A DNA stretch of 64,000 nt. Origin: Sorghum bicolor. Taxonomy: Eukaryota > Streptophyta > Magnoliopsida > Poales > Poaceae. Location: contig NC_012877.2 of assembly GCF_000003195.3 (NCBI RefSeq), positions 30,798,966-30,862,965 on the forward strand. Reading direction: 5' to 3'. Below the pieces are notes generated by a model. It searched no databases and was not told where the DNA came from. It saw only the letters and a program-made list of their open reading frames with translations. Shown one piece after another: positions 37,234-48,866 of the stretch. Position numbers and translations under genes: made by a program. The number at the start of each line of letters is the position of its first letter. The first letter of the stretch is position 1.

Positions 37234-38207
37234 TTAAAGTTTTTTATAAATAGAAAGGAAGAGGGGGTTGGATATCTCAAATGTGGTGATGTTGGAGAGA
37301 CCAAAAGATTGGGAAGATGTTGCATATGAGCATGGAGTAAACAAAGTGGCTATGAAATAAATTCCATGCTCATTAATGTTATCTTCGTCTCCAATCTGAA
37401 TGTTCGGAGTTTCTCCTAGATTGGTCTCGCCTATGTCCTCTTCTGTAGTTGGATGAATCGCATCTTCAAAGGGAGTCAAGAACTCACCATTTGAAATTGA
37501 GCCAAAGTCAGAATCCATTAAGGCTTCTTCCTTGCCCATCCATTCAATGGTGATAGCACGTGGATTTTAATGCCCTCTAGCCATTGATGTTGCTCTTCTC
37601 GATCCTCCTTGTGGTCTTGGTAACTCTTATGCATGGGATGTCTAGAGAGATTCATAGGATCATCGGGAGGTTCAAGAGAAAGAGCATAGTAGAAATTATT
37701 AGGCTCAAGGATGGAGTTAAAGATAGGTTCGAATGAGTCATCAAAAGTGGGCGTAGAAGGGGAGAAGATGAGATTGTCTTCTAAATGGCTTCGCTCTCCT
37801 TCTATTGCATCACTTAAGATGCCATCCTTGAGTCTTTCTAGATGTCCATCAAAGGGATTGGATTTGAGATGCTTTCTAAGAGATCCCTTCTTAGGAAGGT
37901 TCAGACTATATGCACTCAAAGGTCTCTTATGAAGCAGGAAGTTTAAGCTCATCCCAAAATGAATTTCCAAAGGTAGAATTTCTTCTTCCCTTAGATGATT
38001 TTGGAGCACTACTAGTTTGGATTGGATAGCCGAATCATGGGATTGAAATGTTTGGAAATCGGCTATTGAAACTTCCTTTCCTCGTCTGGGAGATGATTCC
38101 TTCTCTATCTCTAGGATTTTTTTTATGAAGAATAGTGCAAGAAAGATGTCCACGAATGAAGACATACCTTGCTTTACTAATAGATAAAGAAAGAAAAACT
38201 CTACCAA
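37234..38207 (-). pseudogene. Unknown protein of element A, main part (frameshifted)
   Basis: Two overlapping frames, 37518-38207 and 37234-37539, read as one decayed gene. The first has a charged region with SPSTPTFDDSFEPIFN and a histidine-rich HKSYQDHKEDREEQHQWL stretch. The second begins MGKEEALMDSDFG, is acidic, and ends in HGIYFIATLFTPCSYATS. The end is shared with element B. No known catalytic motif is visible. It occupies the gag position, but I see no gag homology. Confidence 0.5.
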
Positions 38208-38238
38208 AGGTTATATGATCAAGACCAATGTGAAAATA

Positions 38239-38511
38239 TCAAGGAAAAACATGGTCTTGTAGGGCTAGGTTTAAACCATAATTTATAGAAAGATTAAAAG
38301 ATTCCCTAGGTGTAGCTAAAAGTTCATTATCTTCTTGATTAAAACATAGGACCTCGGCTGTAGAAAAGGGTTGATTTTGACCTATTGCAATCAACTCCGG
38401 ACACAGATCATAATTAGGGGCAAAGAAAGGATTTGTTGACTCCCATGGTGTATGGCTGGTCTCTGAAGGTGCAAAGAATTCAATAATAGGTGTGGAATTT
38501 GAGTTATCCAT
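38239..38511 (-). CDS. Small ORF after the element A primer site, unknown
   Basis: Starts at ATG 38509-38511 (MDNSNSTPIIEFF), 90 residues, about 100 nt downstream of the primer site in sense direction. Contains PWESTNPFFAPNYDLCPEL and a Glu/Asn-rich second half. It may be the N-terminal piece of the same decayed gene as 37234-38207, since it lies in the same frame as 37234-37539. Function unknown; real expression is uncertain. Confidence 0.4.
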   Translation of the reverse strand: MDNSNSTPIIEFFAPSETSHTPWESTNPFFAPNYDLCPELIAIGQNQPFSTAEVLCFNQEDNELLATPRESFNLSINYGLNLALQDHVFP

Positions 38512-38608
38512 AAAGATGGAAAAAATAACAAGATAAAAGAATAAAAGTATAAAAGTATAATACAAGATAATAGCAAGACTCAAAGTTATCTCAGCAAACC
38601 GTCTTTCT

Positions 38609-38625
38609 CCCCGACAACGGTGCCA
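38609..38625 (-). promoter_or_regulatory. Primer binding site, element A (tRNA-Asp type)
   Basis: The minus strand reads TGGCACCGTTGTCGGGG, eight bases after the 5' LTR; two differences from the tRNA-Asp site. Confidence 0.82.
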
Positions 38626-38633
38626 GAAATGCT

Positions 38634-39872
38634 TGTTGATATTTGGTAACGCCATCAGGAAATGATCCGCAAGTGCACGGATATCGGTGAGCATTTCACC
38701 CGGAAGGTTATCCAGAGTATCGTATTTATATTTTTACCACTAGGAGAAAGCGTGCATCTGACTAACCAAATCTATTGCTACTACCCTTTAGGCTACAAAC
38801 AATGTGATTCGATGTGAGCGATGAATACAGAAGACTACAACTGCACTCTCGTTCTAACCTTGGTAAGGATGATCTACTCTTCTATTGGGGAGGCTTACGG
38901 AATCTAGACACCACAAAGGATGTTCGACCCGCACCTATAAACCCTATCAATCCTGCTAACGGGATGTGGGCTACAAAGGTAACTCGGAAATGTCACGTTC
39001 CTCGCTACTACCACAGTCCATCTAGACAAGGGATATCTATGAGTATCATAGTCCAAACACCAAGTTTACGCTAGCAATGATTACTCTAAACTCAACCGGG
39101 AGAGATTAAAGTAAACTCATAAACCAAAGAACAATAAGAACAAAGAACTTACTAGAATTTAGAAGTCGAAATTCTGAAGAATCCTAGGAGCAAGCCTCGG
39201 GTTAGGAGACTTGATCCCGCAGGTACAACCTCAGAGTAGACACCGACAGGCCGGGCTTCCTCCGATCTACACCTCCACTCTATCCCTCTCAATCTAGTAG
39301 AACTAGTTCTACTCTCACATTGGATGCTAAGCCCTATGAGGTGGGAACCCTAAGGAACCTCTCTCTCTCTGAATCCTCTCTGGAAAATATGCTAATGAAT
39401 AATGAGGATTGAGGATTGCCTCCTCCAGGGGCCAGGGGGTCTGCTTATATAGTCCCCTCAATTGAATCCGGGCCGTCGGATCAAACCGACATTGATTGAA
39501 CGGTTCTCCTTGATCCTTTAGTTCGGTGGAGCATAATCCGCGAGACGGGACCTAATTGGTCTCTATAGCAGAGTGGGCGCCCAAGGGGGGAGGGCGGGCG
39601 CCCTGCCCCGGGCCCGTTCAGCCTCCCGTTTGTTCCCGTGGCTTCTGGAGTTTTCTAGATGATAGAAAATTGCGCGGCACGTTAATATCTCTATGTAAAC
39701 CCGACGTGTGGGCCTTTCCTCCATATTTCCTGATAACCCCCTGCAGAAATAGATAAACACCAAAACTCATGGAATTCTATCTGATAAAACCCTAAGTCTG
39801 GGTATTTGTTGCATTTGGATCCTTTTCTTTATTTATTTGATGATTAAATTTGGTACTTAAGGACTGTCAACA
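38634..39872 (-). repeat. LTR A right (5' LTR)
   Basis: 1239 bp, tgttgatatttgg to gtcaaca. Minus-strand TATA box at 39445-39451; GC palindrome at 39591-39604. Confidence 0.92.
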
Positions 39873-40127
39873 CTGGGCTCCCCCTGCATGGTGTCCCGAG
39901 CGCCTCCCACGCACTCACTGTGGTGAGATCGGCTTAGGACGAGGCTCAGCATTGTCACGTGGTGGGAGAAGGATCATGTCATAGCCGGAGCCAAGAGACA
40001 TGAACTCCAAACTCCCAAATGTCATGATAGTACCGAGGCAAAGTGGGCAAAATTCATCTGCCATCTGGGCTTTCCCTAGCGGGGAAAGGAGAGTAACACA
40101 CAGAAGGCCCCTACCTAGCTTTCCAAC
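39873..40127 (-). other. Leader of relic C with degraded primer site
   Basis: The sense strand next to the LTR reads TGGAAAGCTAGGTAGGGG. This keeps the AGGTAGGGG half of the TGGCGCGCCAGGTAGGGG primer site (tRNA-Arg type) common in Tat/Retand elements. No gene. Confidence 0.55.
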
Positions 40128-40719
40128 TGTCGACGTCTGGACTCGGGGTCCATACACGAACAAGTAATAAGTCTGTGTGCCCTCCTAACCCTGAATGGTG
40201 ATGCAAGAGAACATAGGGGATTTATACTGGTTCGGGCCTTGAATGCCCTACGCCCAGTGAGGGGATCGGATTCTGTATTGCTTTGCACCCAAGAGTGCTT
40301 GTAGTAGGGATGTACAAGCTAGTTGCGAGAGAGGGCTAGGTCCCAGGTCTTGGCTTTGGGGATTAAATGTAGTGGAGTGCACTACTTGAGTGTGATGGTG
40401 AAGAGTGTTACTTGTGATCTGAGTGTGTTGCTGTGTCCCATTGATGGGTGCCCTGCCTCCCCTTTTATAGCCGCAATGGGTGGCAGGGTTTTTACATGTG
40501 CAAGATTGTGAATTATCTCTGGTGTGTGTTGCAGTGATAGTGCAGGCCCTATGGAGATTGGCCACCTCGTCCTTGGGGTATGGCTTGACGGCGTGGTCAT
40601 TCCTGTGGAGGGTCGCCGAGCCCTGTTTGAATCGTGGTGGTCAGGTCAGTGATACTGCAGCATGTCCTGCAATAGTAAGATACTGACAGCCAAGATAAGG
40701 TCATAGTGGCAGGGGTTAA
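40128..40719 (-). repeat. LTR of relic C (5' LTR, truncated)
   Basis: Starts tgtcgacgtctgg and contains ttatactggttcgggcc, a sequence I associate with Tat-type grass LTRs. It is cut at 40719 by element D. Confidence 0.6.
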
Positions 40720-43700
40720 TGTAACATCCCTGATGTTACGAATATTAAAACTTGATCATGTCATCATAATCATTACAAAGCATGTTTGTTAAGCACATCA
40801 TGGTGCATCAACTTAAAATAAGTTTAATTTGGTTGATTGTGCTTAGGGATCTAAAGTGTGTCATCTTGTGAAGTGATGCTTGTGGTGGTGGTTTAGTTTC
40901 TAGTCAAGGAGGGTTGTAAGGAAATAGCTAAGGAGAAACCCTAATTTCAACCTTAGCTTTTACCCCCTTTTGTGTAACTTGAAAACTACGCAAAATTTGA
41001 GAAAGAGTTCAAAAGCAAAGTTGTAGATCTTGTCAAGGTGTACACCTTTTGTGTTTTGAGTTTTTGAAGTTTCAATGCAAAATTCAAAGTAATTTTGAAA
41101 ATACAAATTTCCAAAAATTGTCCCCTTTTTAGTTTGAATCTCTAATTCAAAATCTATTTGGAATATTGAAAGGTGACCAAAATGAAAGTTGTAGAGCTTA
41201 GAAAAATGAACAACTTTTATTTTGGGAGTTTTTCAAGTTGTTGAGAAAAAATCAGAAGTAATTTCAGAATTTTTGTTTTGGCCAAATTCAAATTGGATTT
41301 GCCCCAAATTTGGAAATTTGAAATTCAAAGTGTTTTGGTTAAATTCATCACATTCCTTTCAAAATATGAATTTAATCCTAAAAGGACTGTTGTAGGAATT
41401 TTCGTGCTGCACATTTCTTGTTTTGGCAGATTTTTGAGTTTCCATGGAAAATAAAAAGTAATTTCGAAAATAAAAAGGGGAATGGATAGGATTGCTACAG
41501 TAGCCTGCCAATCAACGCAGGGCAGCTCCTGCTTGCCGCCGTGCACCGTTGTGGCCAGCTTGGCCACCGCCCGCAGTGGCCATGCACCTTGCATACTCCT
41601 TCTTAAACCGGCCATCCTTATCCGCAAGCACAGTGCCACCGTTGTTCTCCTCCTTTCTCTGTTTTCCGCCGCCACCAGCAGAGCTCCCGTCGCCGGCGAA
41701 ATTCGTCGTATGCGTTCCACCTCCGCCGCTGCGTCTTGTGACTCCATCTTGCCCTTGAGCTGCTGTTGCTCCTAGCCAATCACCCCCAATCCGCTCCGAC
41801 ACCCTGGCCGGCTTCCTTCATCTCCATAGCCGGTGAAGGCGCCGCCGTAGCCCACAATCGTAGTTAGTCATGCTCCAAGTCTCTATGCGAGTGATGAGTA
41901 GCTTCTCAGAGTCGTGGTGAACTCTTGAATCTTCCAATCGCCTCCATTTTATCTCTACTGCATCATGGTGGCCGACCCATCGCTGTGCCACCGTGCCGTT
42001 GCTGCCGGTGCCGCTGCCCGCGCGGCCATGCCATCTCAAGCCAACAGGTGCGCACTAGTCCGAGCAAGCTCCCCCGCTACTCCACTGCCGCCGACGAGCA
42101 CCCCAACGCCGAAACTACGAACTCCGACAAGCTCCTCTGTTTTTAGTACGCGACCAGGGACCCCGTGCAACAATTTGAAGTTCTCCAGGGGTCTAATTGG
42201 GCAGACCGTGACTCAAGTGAATAGTGCCATAAGGACTTGTTTGCAGATGTTTTGTTGGATGTTTGGAAATTCATATCTGGAGTTTGGTAACTCCAATTTT
42301 AGTGAACTAAATTTTGTTGTGCTCCTGGAGATGTCGAGTTTTTATGAAAAATATTAAAATGGCCATGTTTTGTAGTAAAATAATTAGTTATGATTTATTC
42401 CTTTTAATTATGTTTAAAAAGGAGAAATTCATATCTCATTCTGTGTTGCTCCTACTGGCCTAAAATTTTTATGGTGTTCTCATGATGTTATATGAGTGGT
42501 GCAGTAAAGATTTCATGTTCAGTGGATGAAATATGTTTAAGTTATTAATTTATCTTGTTTACTGCTTATTAAATTGCTTATAATTAAAATAAAAATGAAT
42601 AAATATAAAATATGGTTCCTCTACCTTTATATGATGTTGTTATATCATATGTAGACATAATATAGCTATGTGTTTGTAGAAAATATTGAATTCTATATTT
42701 ATCTTGCTCTCACATGCTTAATAATATTTAAGATTTGTCTTTTTCATAATAATTAATTTATTACACCTGAGCATGTGAAATTTGTACAGTAGTCACATCT
42801 TGTCATCACCAATCTCTCCTAAAGTATCCAAGTGAGGTGTTTGCCACACCACTTAACAATAGTACATATTCCATTTTATATAAGAAAGCAGATTAGAATT
42901 AAGAAATCATTAACCTTAATGAACTTTGGTATTTAATTATTGTTTGGTGTTTGCTTAATTACTACCATTAATTCTTAATTAAGGGTTAATTAGGATAAGT
43001 GGGATTAATAATTAGTTAATTAAAAATAGTTACAAATTAAGAAAAGTCTTAGATTACTATAGCAACCTCTTGGGTAAAAACACTAAAGTAGTATACAACC
43101 TCTAATTACTATTTCAACTGGCACCGAGAAGGAAAATTGTACCCAACTAAATCCTTCTTGTATGTCTGTCATAAGCATATCATGAGCATACATCATTTTG
43201 CGTATAGTGCACGTGACCGAAGGAGTGACCGTTGAACCGAACCCCGAGGTTAGTGTTGCATTCAAGGAAGTTGAAACCGAGACATGGGAAGTCTCCGAGG
43301 AACCCACTCAGCTCTGCAACCAAGGCAAGCCCCGGATGCATTAACCATTCCTTGAATCAAAATGATGCATTATGTAGTCACGAATTGGGATAACCAATTG
43401 TTGCATTTACGACCTTGATATTTGTTATCTTGTCCTTGGTACCTATTTTATTTAAAACTGCGTAGTGATGCTTAGACCTGCTTATTAGGTAGGTTTTCAA
43501 ATAATAAATTTGAAGGGTTGTTGTGGAATACTTTTATTGTCAATGATGTTTCAACTTGAGACCGGTCGGTGGACTTGCTTTAAGAATGGAGTTTTAAAGT
43601 AGTGTCTGCAACTGTGTCGATTAAGAACCGGTCCGTTGATGGCCTCCTGGGTTGAGAATTTATAGTACTAGCCACTTGCCCTCGGTAAGCCCGGTCTGGT

Positions 43701-44746
43701 GAGTCCTCGATGAGAGCGGCTACTCGCGCACTGGGCGTGGAGTGATGGCGAGAGTAGCGTGTATCCTCCTAGCAAATGGGCTGGACAGTGGAGTACTGTG
43801 CTCTTGGGTGCCGCGAACCCGGTCAGATCTTGGGAATGCCAGATTTGAGTTGACATATGCAAGATTCAGTTCTACATATGTCGGGTGGTTAGGAAGTCCA
43901 GCTGGACTGCTAAGCGGTTTGAATCGTCGTTGCTCCCTGATTGGGAGACTCAATCCACTGACCCTCATCGTAGTTAACAATGCAATTAAGTTAAGAATGG
44001 GGGAAGATGGAAATGTCTCAGGGTGTTCGGATCCCAATTCCCGGACTCACAGTGACATGAAGCTATGGCCGTCAAATAAATATCACTCTTGTTAGGAATT
44101 AGTAATTCACGGACTCGTTTGTGAAAAGCAACTAGATAGACTATCCTCGAATTCGTCTGCCTCTCGAGGTGACCAGTTTGAGGCTAAAACATGAAAGTAA
44201 GGATCCACTATTAGTAAGCTTTTATGCAAAACAACTTGGTTTCTTGCTCAGCCTCTCCTTGTCTATCCTAAAGCCCGCCTTCCTAAGTTCTCCCCTTTTA
44301 TATCGGGTAAGTCTTGTTGAGTACTCCCGTACTCAGGGTTCTTTAACCCGTGTTGCAGGTGCTGACTTGTGCTGCGAATGGAGGTCATGTCGGTGGGCAC
44401 GATATGATTTGTCCACCTCTTCTACCTTAGAAGCTTCACCTAAGTTGCTTCCACTACTCTACACTCCTTTTGGGAACTTAGTTAAGTTTATATTTCATCA
44501 TATTTTGTAAATTAAGTTATGAATCTTCCGCACTCAAATGGAAGTGATTTTTTTTGTAATAAACGTTGTAATGTTGTGGTAACTCCATGTTGATCCTGTA
44601 TGAGTTATAAAATGTGGATGTTTTGGGGTCCTCCTAGGGCACCCAACAGACTATCCGAGTTATATGACTCTCATCTGCAGTAGGCAGAGGTCTTAAGGAC
44701 AATGTTAGGTGCATCTGGGCCATATAATTGGGGTGGTTCTGCTACA
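40720..44746 (+). repeat. 5' LTR of element D
   Basis: 4027 bp, tgtaacatccctg to ctgctaca. It begins with the 8-bp hairpin GTAACATC-cct-GATGTTAC. GC-rich block about 41520-42150. Imperfect stem-forming repeats AAAGTTGTAG lie at 41017 and 41185. Intron-like hairpin module at 44307-44358. Confidence 0.9.
44307..44358 (+). other. Intron-like module with hairpin in LTR D
   Basis: GTAAGT begins at 44307 and TTGCAG ends at 44358 (52 nt). The internal stem is TGAGTAC-tccc-GTACTCA (44318-44335). It is in the same sense and order as the array LTR module, although the rest of the LTR is not alignable by eye. Confidence 0.6.
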
Positions 44747-44749
44747 GAG

Positions 44750-44763
44750 TGGTAACGGAGCTC
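44750..44763 (+). promoter_or_regulatory. Primer binding site, element D
   Basis: TGGTAACGGAGCTC, three bases after the 5' LTR; initiator-Met type with two differences from TGGTATCAGAGC. Confidence 0.78.
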
Positions 44764-45783
44764 ATACATGGATCTTCGACAACATTACTTATGAAAAACT
44801 TCAAAAGGAATTTCCAAATTAAAAGTTTTGAGGATAACAACTTATAAATGTTCCTTAACTTTTCTTATGCTTGGTGTCCAAGTTCTACGAAGACTTTCTG
44901 TTGACTCAAATAGAAGGCATTGAAAGAGGATTCATGTCTTCGGTAAGCCAAGTGAAGAATCAAACTAGTCCAACAATGCTTCGTCAACAGTCTTGTAGCC
45001 TTCTATCTGAAGCAATAAAGATAATGTATAAAGTATGCCCTATATAAGTAGTTACCTCCTAGCTAACATTGTGAAGACGTACAGGGCGAGCATACATCAT
45101 ATCATTCACTTCAAAATAATGTTACGAGGATGTTATAGATTCCCTTTTTAATCCAGGACAGCTATTCTCCTTATAGTCGTTCTATTCGATAAATCTTGTC
45201 ATATGCCAGGTCTCATCCAATTAAATATCCTTTTGACAATCCTTGTTCCATAAAGTTCCCATCCTTGGGGATACTTTTGGATGCATATTGATAGATCCCA
45301 AACATAAATGTGAAGACCTGAGATAACTCCTTGACTTCTCAATTCATGCATGTGTCACACCTTGATTACTTCTACTCTGACACATTCTTTTAACTCTAAA
45401 TACCAACATAGGTTGTTGAAAGCTATTGTAACTATACTCTATAGTAGGTACCATGATTTGTGATCATGTTATAGCGTTGAACCTTGTAGAATCCTGTGGA
45501 ACCGCGACCATAATGATATACTACCAGGTGCTCGTTAAACATCGAGATCTCAGGTCATGCTCCACTATAGTCTATAGTTAGTTCGCTTTCATTCTCCTCG
45601 GAAGCTCATTTGGAGATTCATATCTTCTTATGAATTCTCTAAAATTCTTGATTGACTACAACATTCTATTGATCTTAGTTGTAATTCTCGGACCAATTGT
45701 AACTGTTTTATGAACTTCTCAGAACTTAATAACTTAACCCCATTGGTTTCAGTACCCTAGAAATCTCGAGATGATATTTCTTT
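44764..45783 (+). other. Non-coding core of element D
   Basis: About 1 kb with stops in all frames and no domain. A degraded pre-polypurine hairpin (AAATCTCG-aga-TGATATTT) is at 45761-45779. Confidence 0.8.
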
Positions 45784-45796
45784 AAGGGGGAAGGGC
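45784..45796 (+). promoter_or_regulatory. Polypurine tract, element D
   Basis: AAGGGGGAAGGGC directly before TGTAACATCCC, one base different from the array tract. Confidence 0.88.
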
Positions 45797-48700
45797 TGTA
45801 ACATCCCTGATGTTAGGCATATTAAAACTTGATCATGTCATCATAATCATTGCAAAGCATGTTTGTTAAGCACATCATGGTGCATCAACTTAAAATAAGT
45901 CTAATTTGGTTGACTATGCTTAGGGATCTAAAGTGTGTCATCTTGTGAAGTGATGCTTGTGGTGGTGGTTTAGCTTCTAGTCAAGGAGGGTTGCAAGGAA
46001 ATAGCTAAGGAAAAACCCTAATTTCAACCCTAGCTTTTACCCCCTTTTGTGTAACTTGAAAAGTAAGCAAAATTTGAGGATGACTTCAAAAGCAAAGTTT
46101 TAGATCTTGTCGAGGTGTACAACTTTTGTGTTTTGAGTTTTTGAAGTTTCAATGCAAAATTCAACGTAATTTTAAAAATACAGATTTTCAAAAATTATCC
46201 CCTTTTCAGTTTGAATCTCTAATTCAAAATCTATTTGGAATCTTGAAAGGTGACCCAACTAAAAGTTGTAGGTCTTAGAAAAATGAACAACTTTTATTTT
46301 GGGAGTTTTTCAAGTTGTTGAGAAAAATCAAAAGTAATTTTAGAATTTCTGTTTGGACCAAATTCAAATTGGATTTGCCCCCAATTTGGAAATTTGAAAT
46401 TCAAACTATTTTGGTCAAATTTATCACTTTCCTTTCAAAATCTGAATTTGAGCCTAAAAGGAATGTTGTAGGAATTTTTGTGCTGCACATTTCTTGTTTT
46501 GGCCAATTTTTGAGTTTTCGTGGAAAATAAAAAGTAATTTCAAAAATAAAAAGGGAAATGGATTGGATTGCTACAGTAGCCTGCCAATCAACGCAGGGCA
46601 GCTCCTGCTTGCCGCCGTGCACCGCCGTGGCCAGCTTGGCCACCGCCCGCAGTGGCCACGCACCTTGCTTACTCCTTAACCCAGCCATCCTTATCTGCAA
46701 GCACAGTGCCGCCGTTGTTCTCCTCATTTCTCTATTTTCTGGCACCACCAGCAGAGCTCCCGTCGCCAGCGAAATTCATCGTATGCGTTCCACCTCCACC
46801 GCTGCGTCTTGCGACTCCATATTGCCCTTGAGCTGCTATTGAACCCAGCCAATCGCCCCCAATCTGCTCCGACACCCTGACCGGCTCCCTTCTTCTCCAG
46901 AGCCGGTGAAGGCGCAACCGTAGACCGCCACCGTAGTTAGCCGTGCTCCAAGTCTCTATGCCAGTGACGAGTAGCTTCTCAAAGTCGTGGTGAGCTCCTG
47001 AATCTTCTCATCGCCTCCATTTTATCTCTACTGCATCATGGTGGCTGGCCCATCACTGCGCCACTGAGTCGTTGCTGCCGGTGCCGCTGCCCGCGCAGCC
47101 ATGCCATCTTGAGCCATTGCGGGACAAGCTACGGCCACCAACTTGTGCGCACTAGTCGGACCAAGCTCTCCCGCTGCTCCATTGCCGCCGACGAGCACCC
47201 CAATGCCAAAACTGCCAACTCCGACGAGCTCCTCTGCTTTCAGTTCGCGACCAGGGACCCCGTGTGACAATTTGCAGTTCTCCAGGGGTCTAATTGCGCA
47301 AACCGTGACTCAGGTGAATAGTGCCATAAGGACTTGTTTGCAGATGTTTTGTTGGATGTTTGGAAATTCATATCTGGAGTTTGGTAACTCCAATTTTAGT
47401 GAACTAAATTTTGTTGTGCTCCTGGAGATGTCTAGTTTTTATAAAAAATATTAAACTGGCCATGTTTTGTAGTAAAATAATTAGTTTTGATTTATGCCTT
47501 TTAATTATGTTTAAAAAGGAGAAAATCATATCTCATTCTGTGTAGATCCTACTGGCCTAAAATTTTTATGGTGTTCTAATGATGTTATGAGAATGGTGCA
47601 GTAAAGATTTCATCTTCAGTGGATGACATATGTTTAAGTTATTAATTTATCTTGTTTAGTGCTTATTAAATTGTTTATAATTGAAATAAAAATGAATAAA
47701 TATAAAATATGGTTCCTCTACCTTTATATGATGTTGTTATATCATATCTAGACATAATATATCTATGTGTTTGTAGAAAATATTGAATTCTATATTTATC
47801 TTTATCATAATAATTAATTTATAACACCTAAGCATGTGAAATTTGTATAGTAGTCACATCTTGTCATCGCCAATCTTTCCTAAAAAAATTAGTATCCAAA
47901 TGAGGTGTTTGCCACACCACTTAACAATAGTACATATTGCATTTTGTATAAGTAAAGAAAGGAGATTAAAATTAAGAAATCATTAACCTTAATGACCTTT
48001 GGCATTTAATTATTGTTTGGTGTTGATACTTAATTACTGTCATTAATGCTTAATTAACGGTTAATTAGGATAAGTGGGATTAATAATTAGTTAATTAAAA
48101 GTAGTTACAAATTAAGAAAAGTCTTAGATTACTATTGCAACCTCTTGGGTAAAAACACTAAAGTAGTAAAAAACCTCTAATTGCTATTTCAACTTGCGTT
48201 TGTACCGAGAAGGAAAATTGTACCCAACTAAATCCTTCGTGTAAGTCTATCATAAGCATATCATGAGCATACATCATTTTACGTATAGTGCACGTGACCG
48301 AAGGAGTGACCGTTGAACCAAACCCCGAGGTTGGTGTTCCATTGAAGGAAGTTGGAACCGAGACTTGGGAAGTCTCCAAGGAACCCGCTCAGCTCTGCAA
48401 CCAAGGCAAGCCCCGTATGCATTAACCCTTCATTGAATGTTTTAAATCTTTTTTTTTACTTATGAATCAAAATGCTGCATTACGTAGTCAGGAATTGGGA
48501 TAACCAATTGTTGCATTTACCACCTTGATATTTGTTATCTTGTCCTTGGTACCTATTTTATTTAAAACTGCGTAGTGATGCTTAGACCTACTTATTAGGT
48601 AGGTTTTCAAATAAGAAAGTTTGAAGGGTTGTTGTGGAATACTTTTATTGTCAATAATGTTTCAACTTGAGACCGGTCGGTGGACTTGCTTTAAGAATGG

Positions 48701-48866
48701 AGTCTTAAAGTAGTGTCTCCAATTGTGTCGATTAAGGACTAGTCCGTTGATGGCCTGCTGGGTTGAGAATTTATAGTACTAGCCACTTGCCCTTGGTAAG
48801 CCCGGTCTGGTGATTCCTCGACGAGAGCGGCTACTCGCACACTGGGCGTGGAGCGATGGCGAGAGT
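45797..48866 (+). repeat. 3' LTR of element D, truncated
   Basis: Matches 40720-43755 with small indels, then stops at gagagt where E begins. The last roughly 990 bp, including the intron-like module, are missing. Confidence 0.9.

Larger units (their letters stand above)
25066..39872 (-). mobile_element. Element A, Athila-like non-autonomous LTR retrotransposon
   Basis: Left LTR 25066-25676 plus 32786-33413 (split by element B); right LTR 38634-39872. Both add up to 1239 bp. The internal region is 33414-38633. Orientation is minus: polypurine tract next to the left LTR and a tRNA-Asp-type primer site next to the right LTR. No protease, RT or integrase is readable. The flanking five bases are gcggg (left) and ctggg (right), so a target duplication, if present, has mutated. 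It is inserted into relic C. Confidence 0.9.
40720..48866 (+). mobile_element. Element D, LARD-type non-coding LTR retrotransposon
   Basis: 5' LTR 40720-44746, core 44747-45796, 3' LTR 45797-48866. The 3' LTR is incomplete: it matches the 5' LTR only to 43755, then E begins. The core of 1050 bp has no coding frame. Primer site, polypurine tract and terminal hairpins are of chromovirus type. The base pairs before the 5' LTR are gttaa; the matching right target duplication is missing because the 3' end is lost. Confidence 0.88.

Noticed and set aside
25061..39877. Target duplication of element A (gcggg / ctggg)
   Set aside because: Only three of five bases match, so it is not claimed as a duplication.
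41482..42357. Several Pro/Ala/Ser-rich open frames in the GC-rich part of LTR D
   Set aside because: High GC removes stop codons; frames differ between the two LTR copies and none has a domain.
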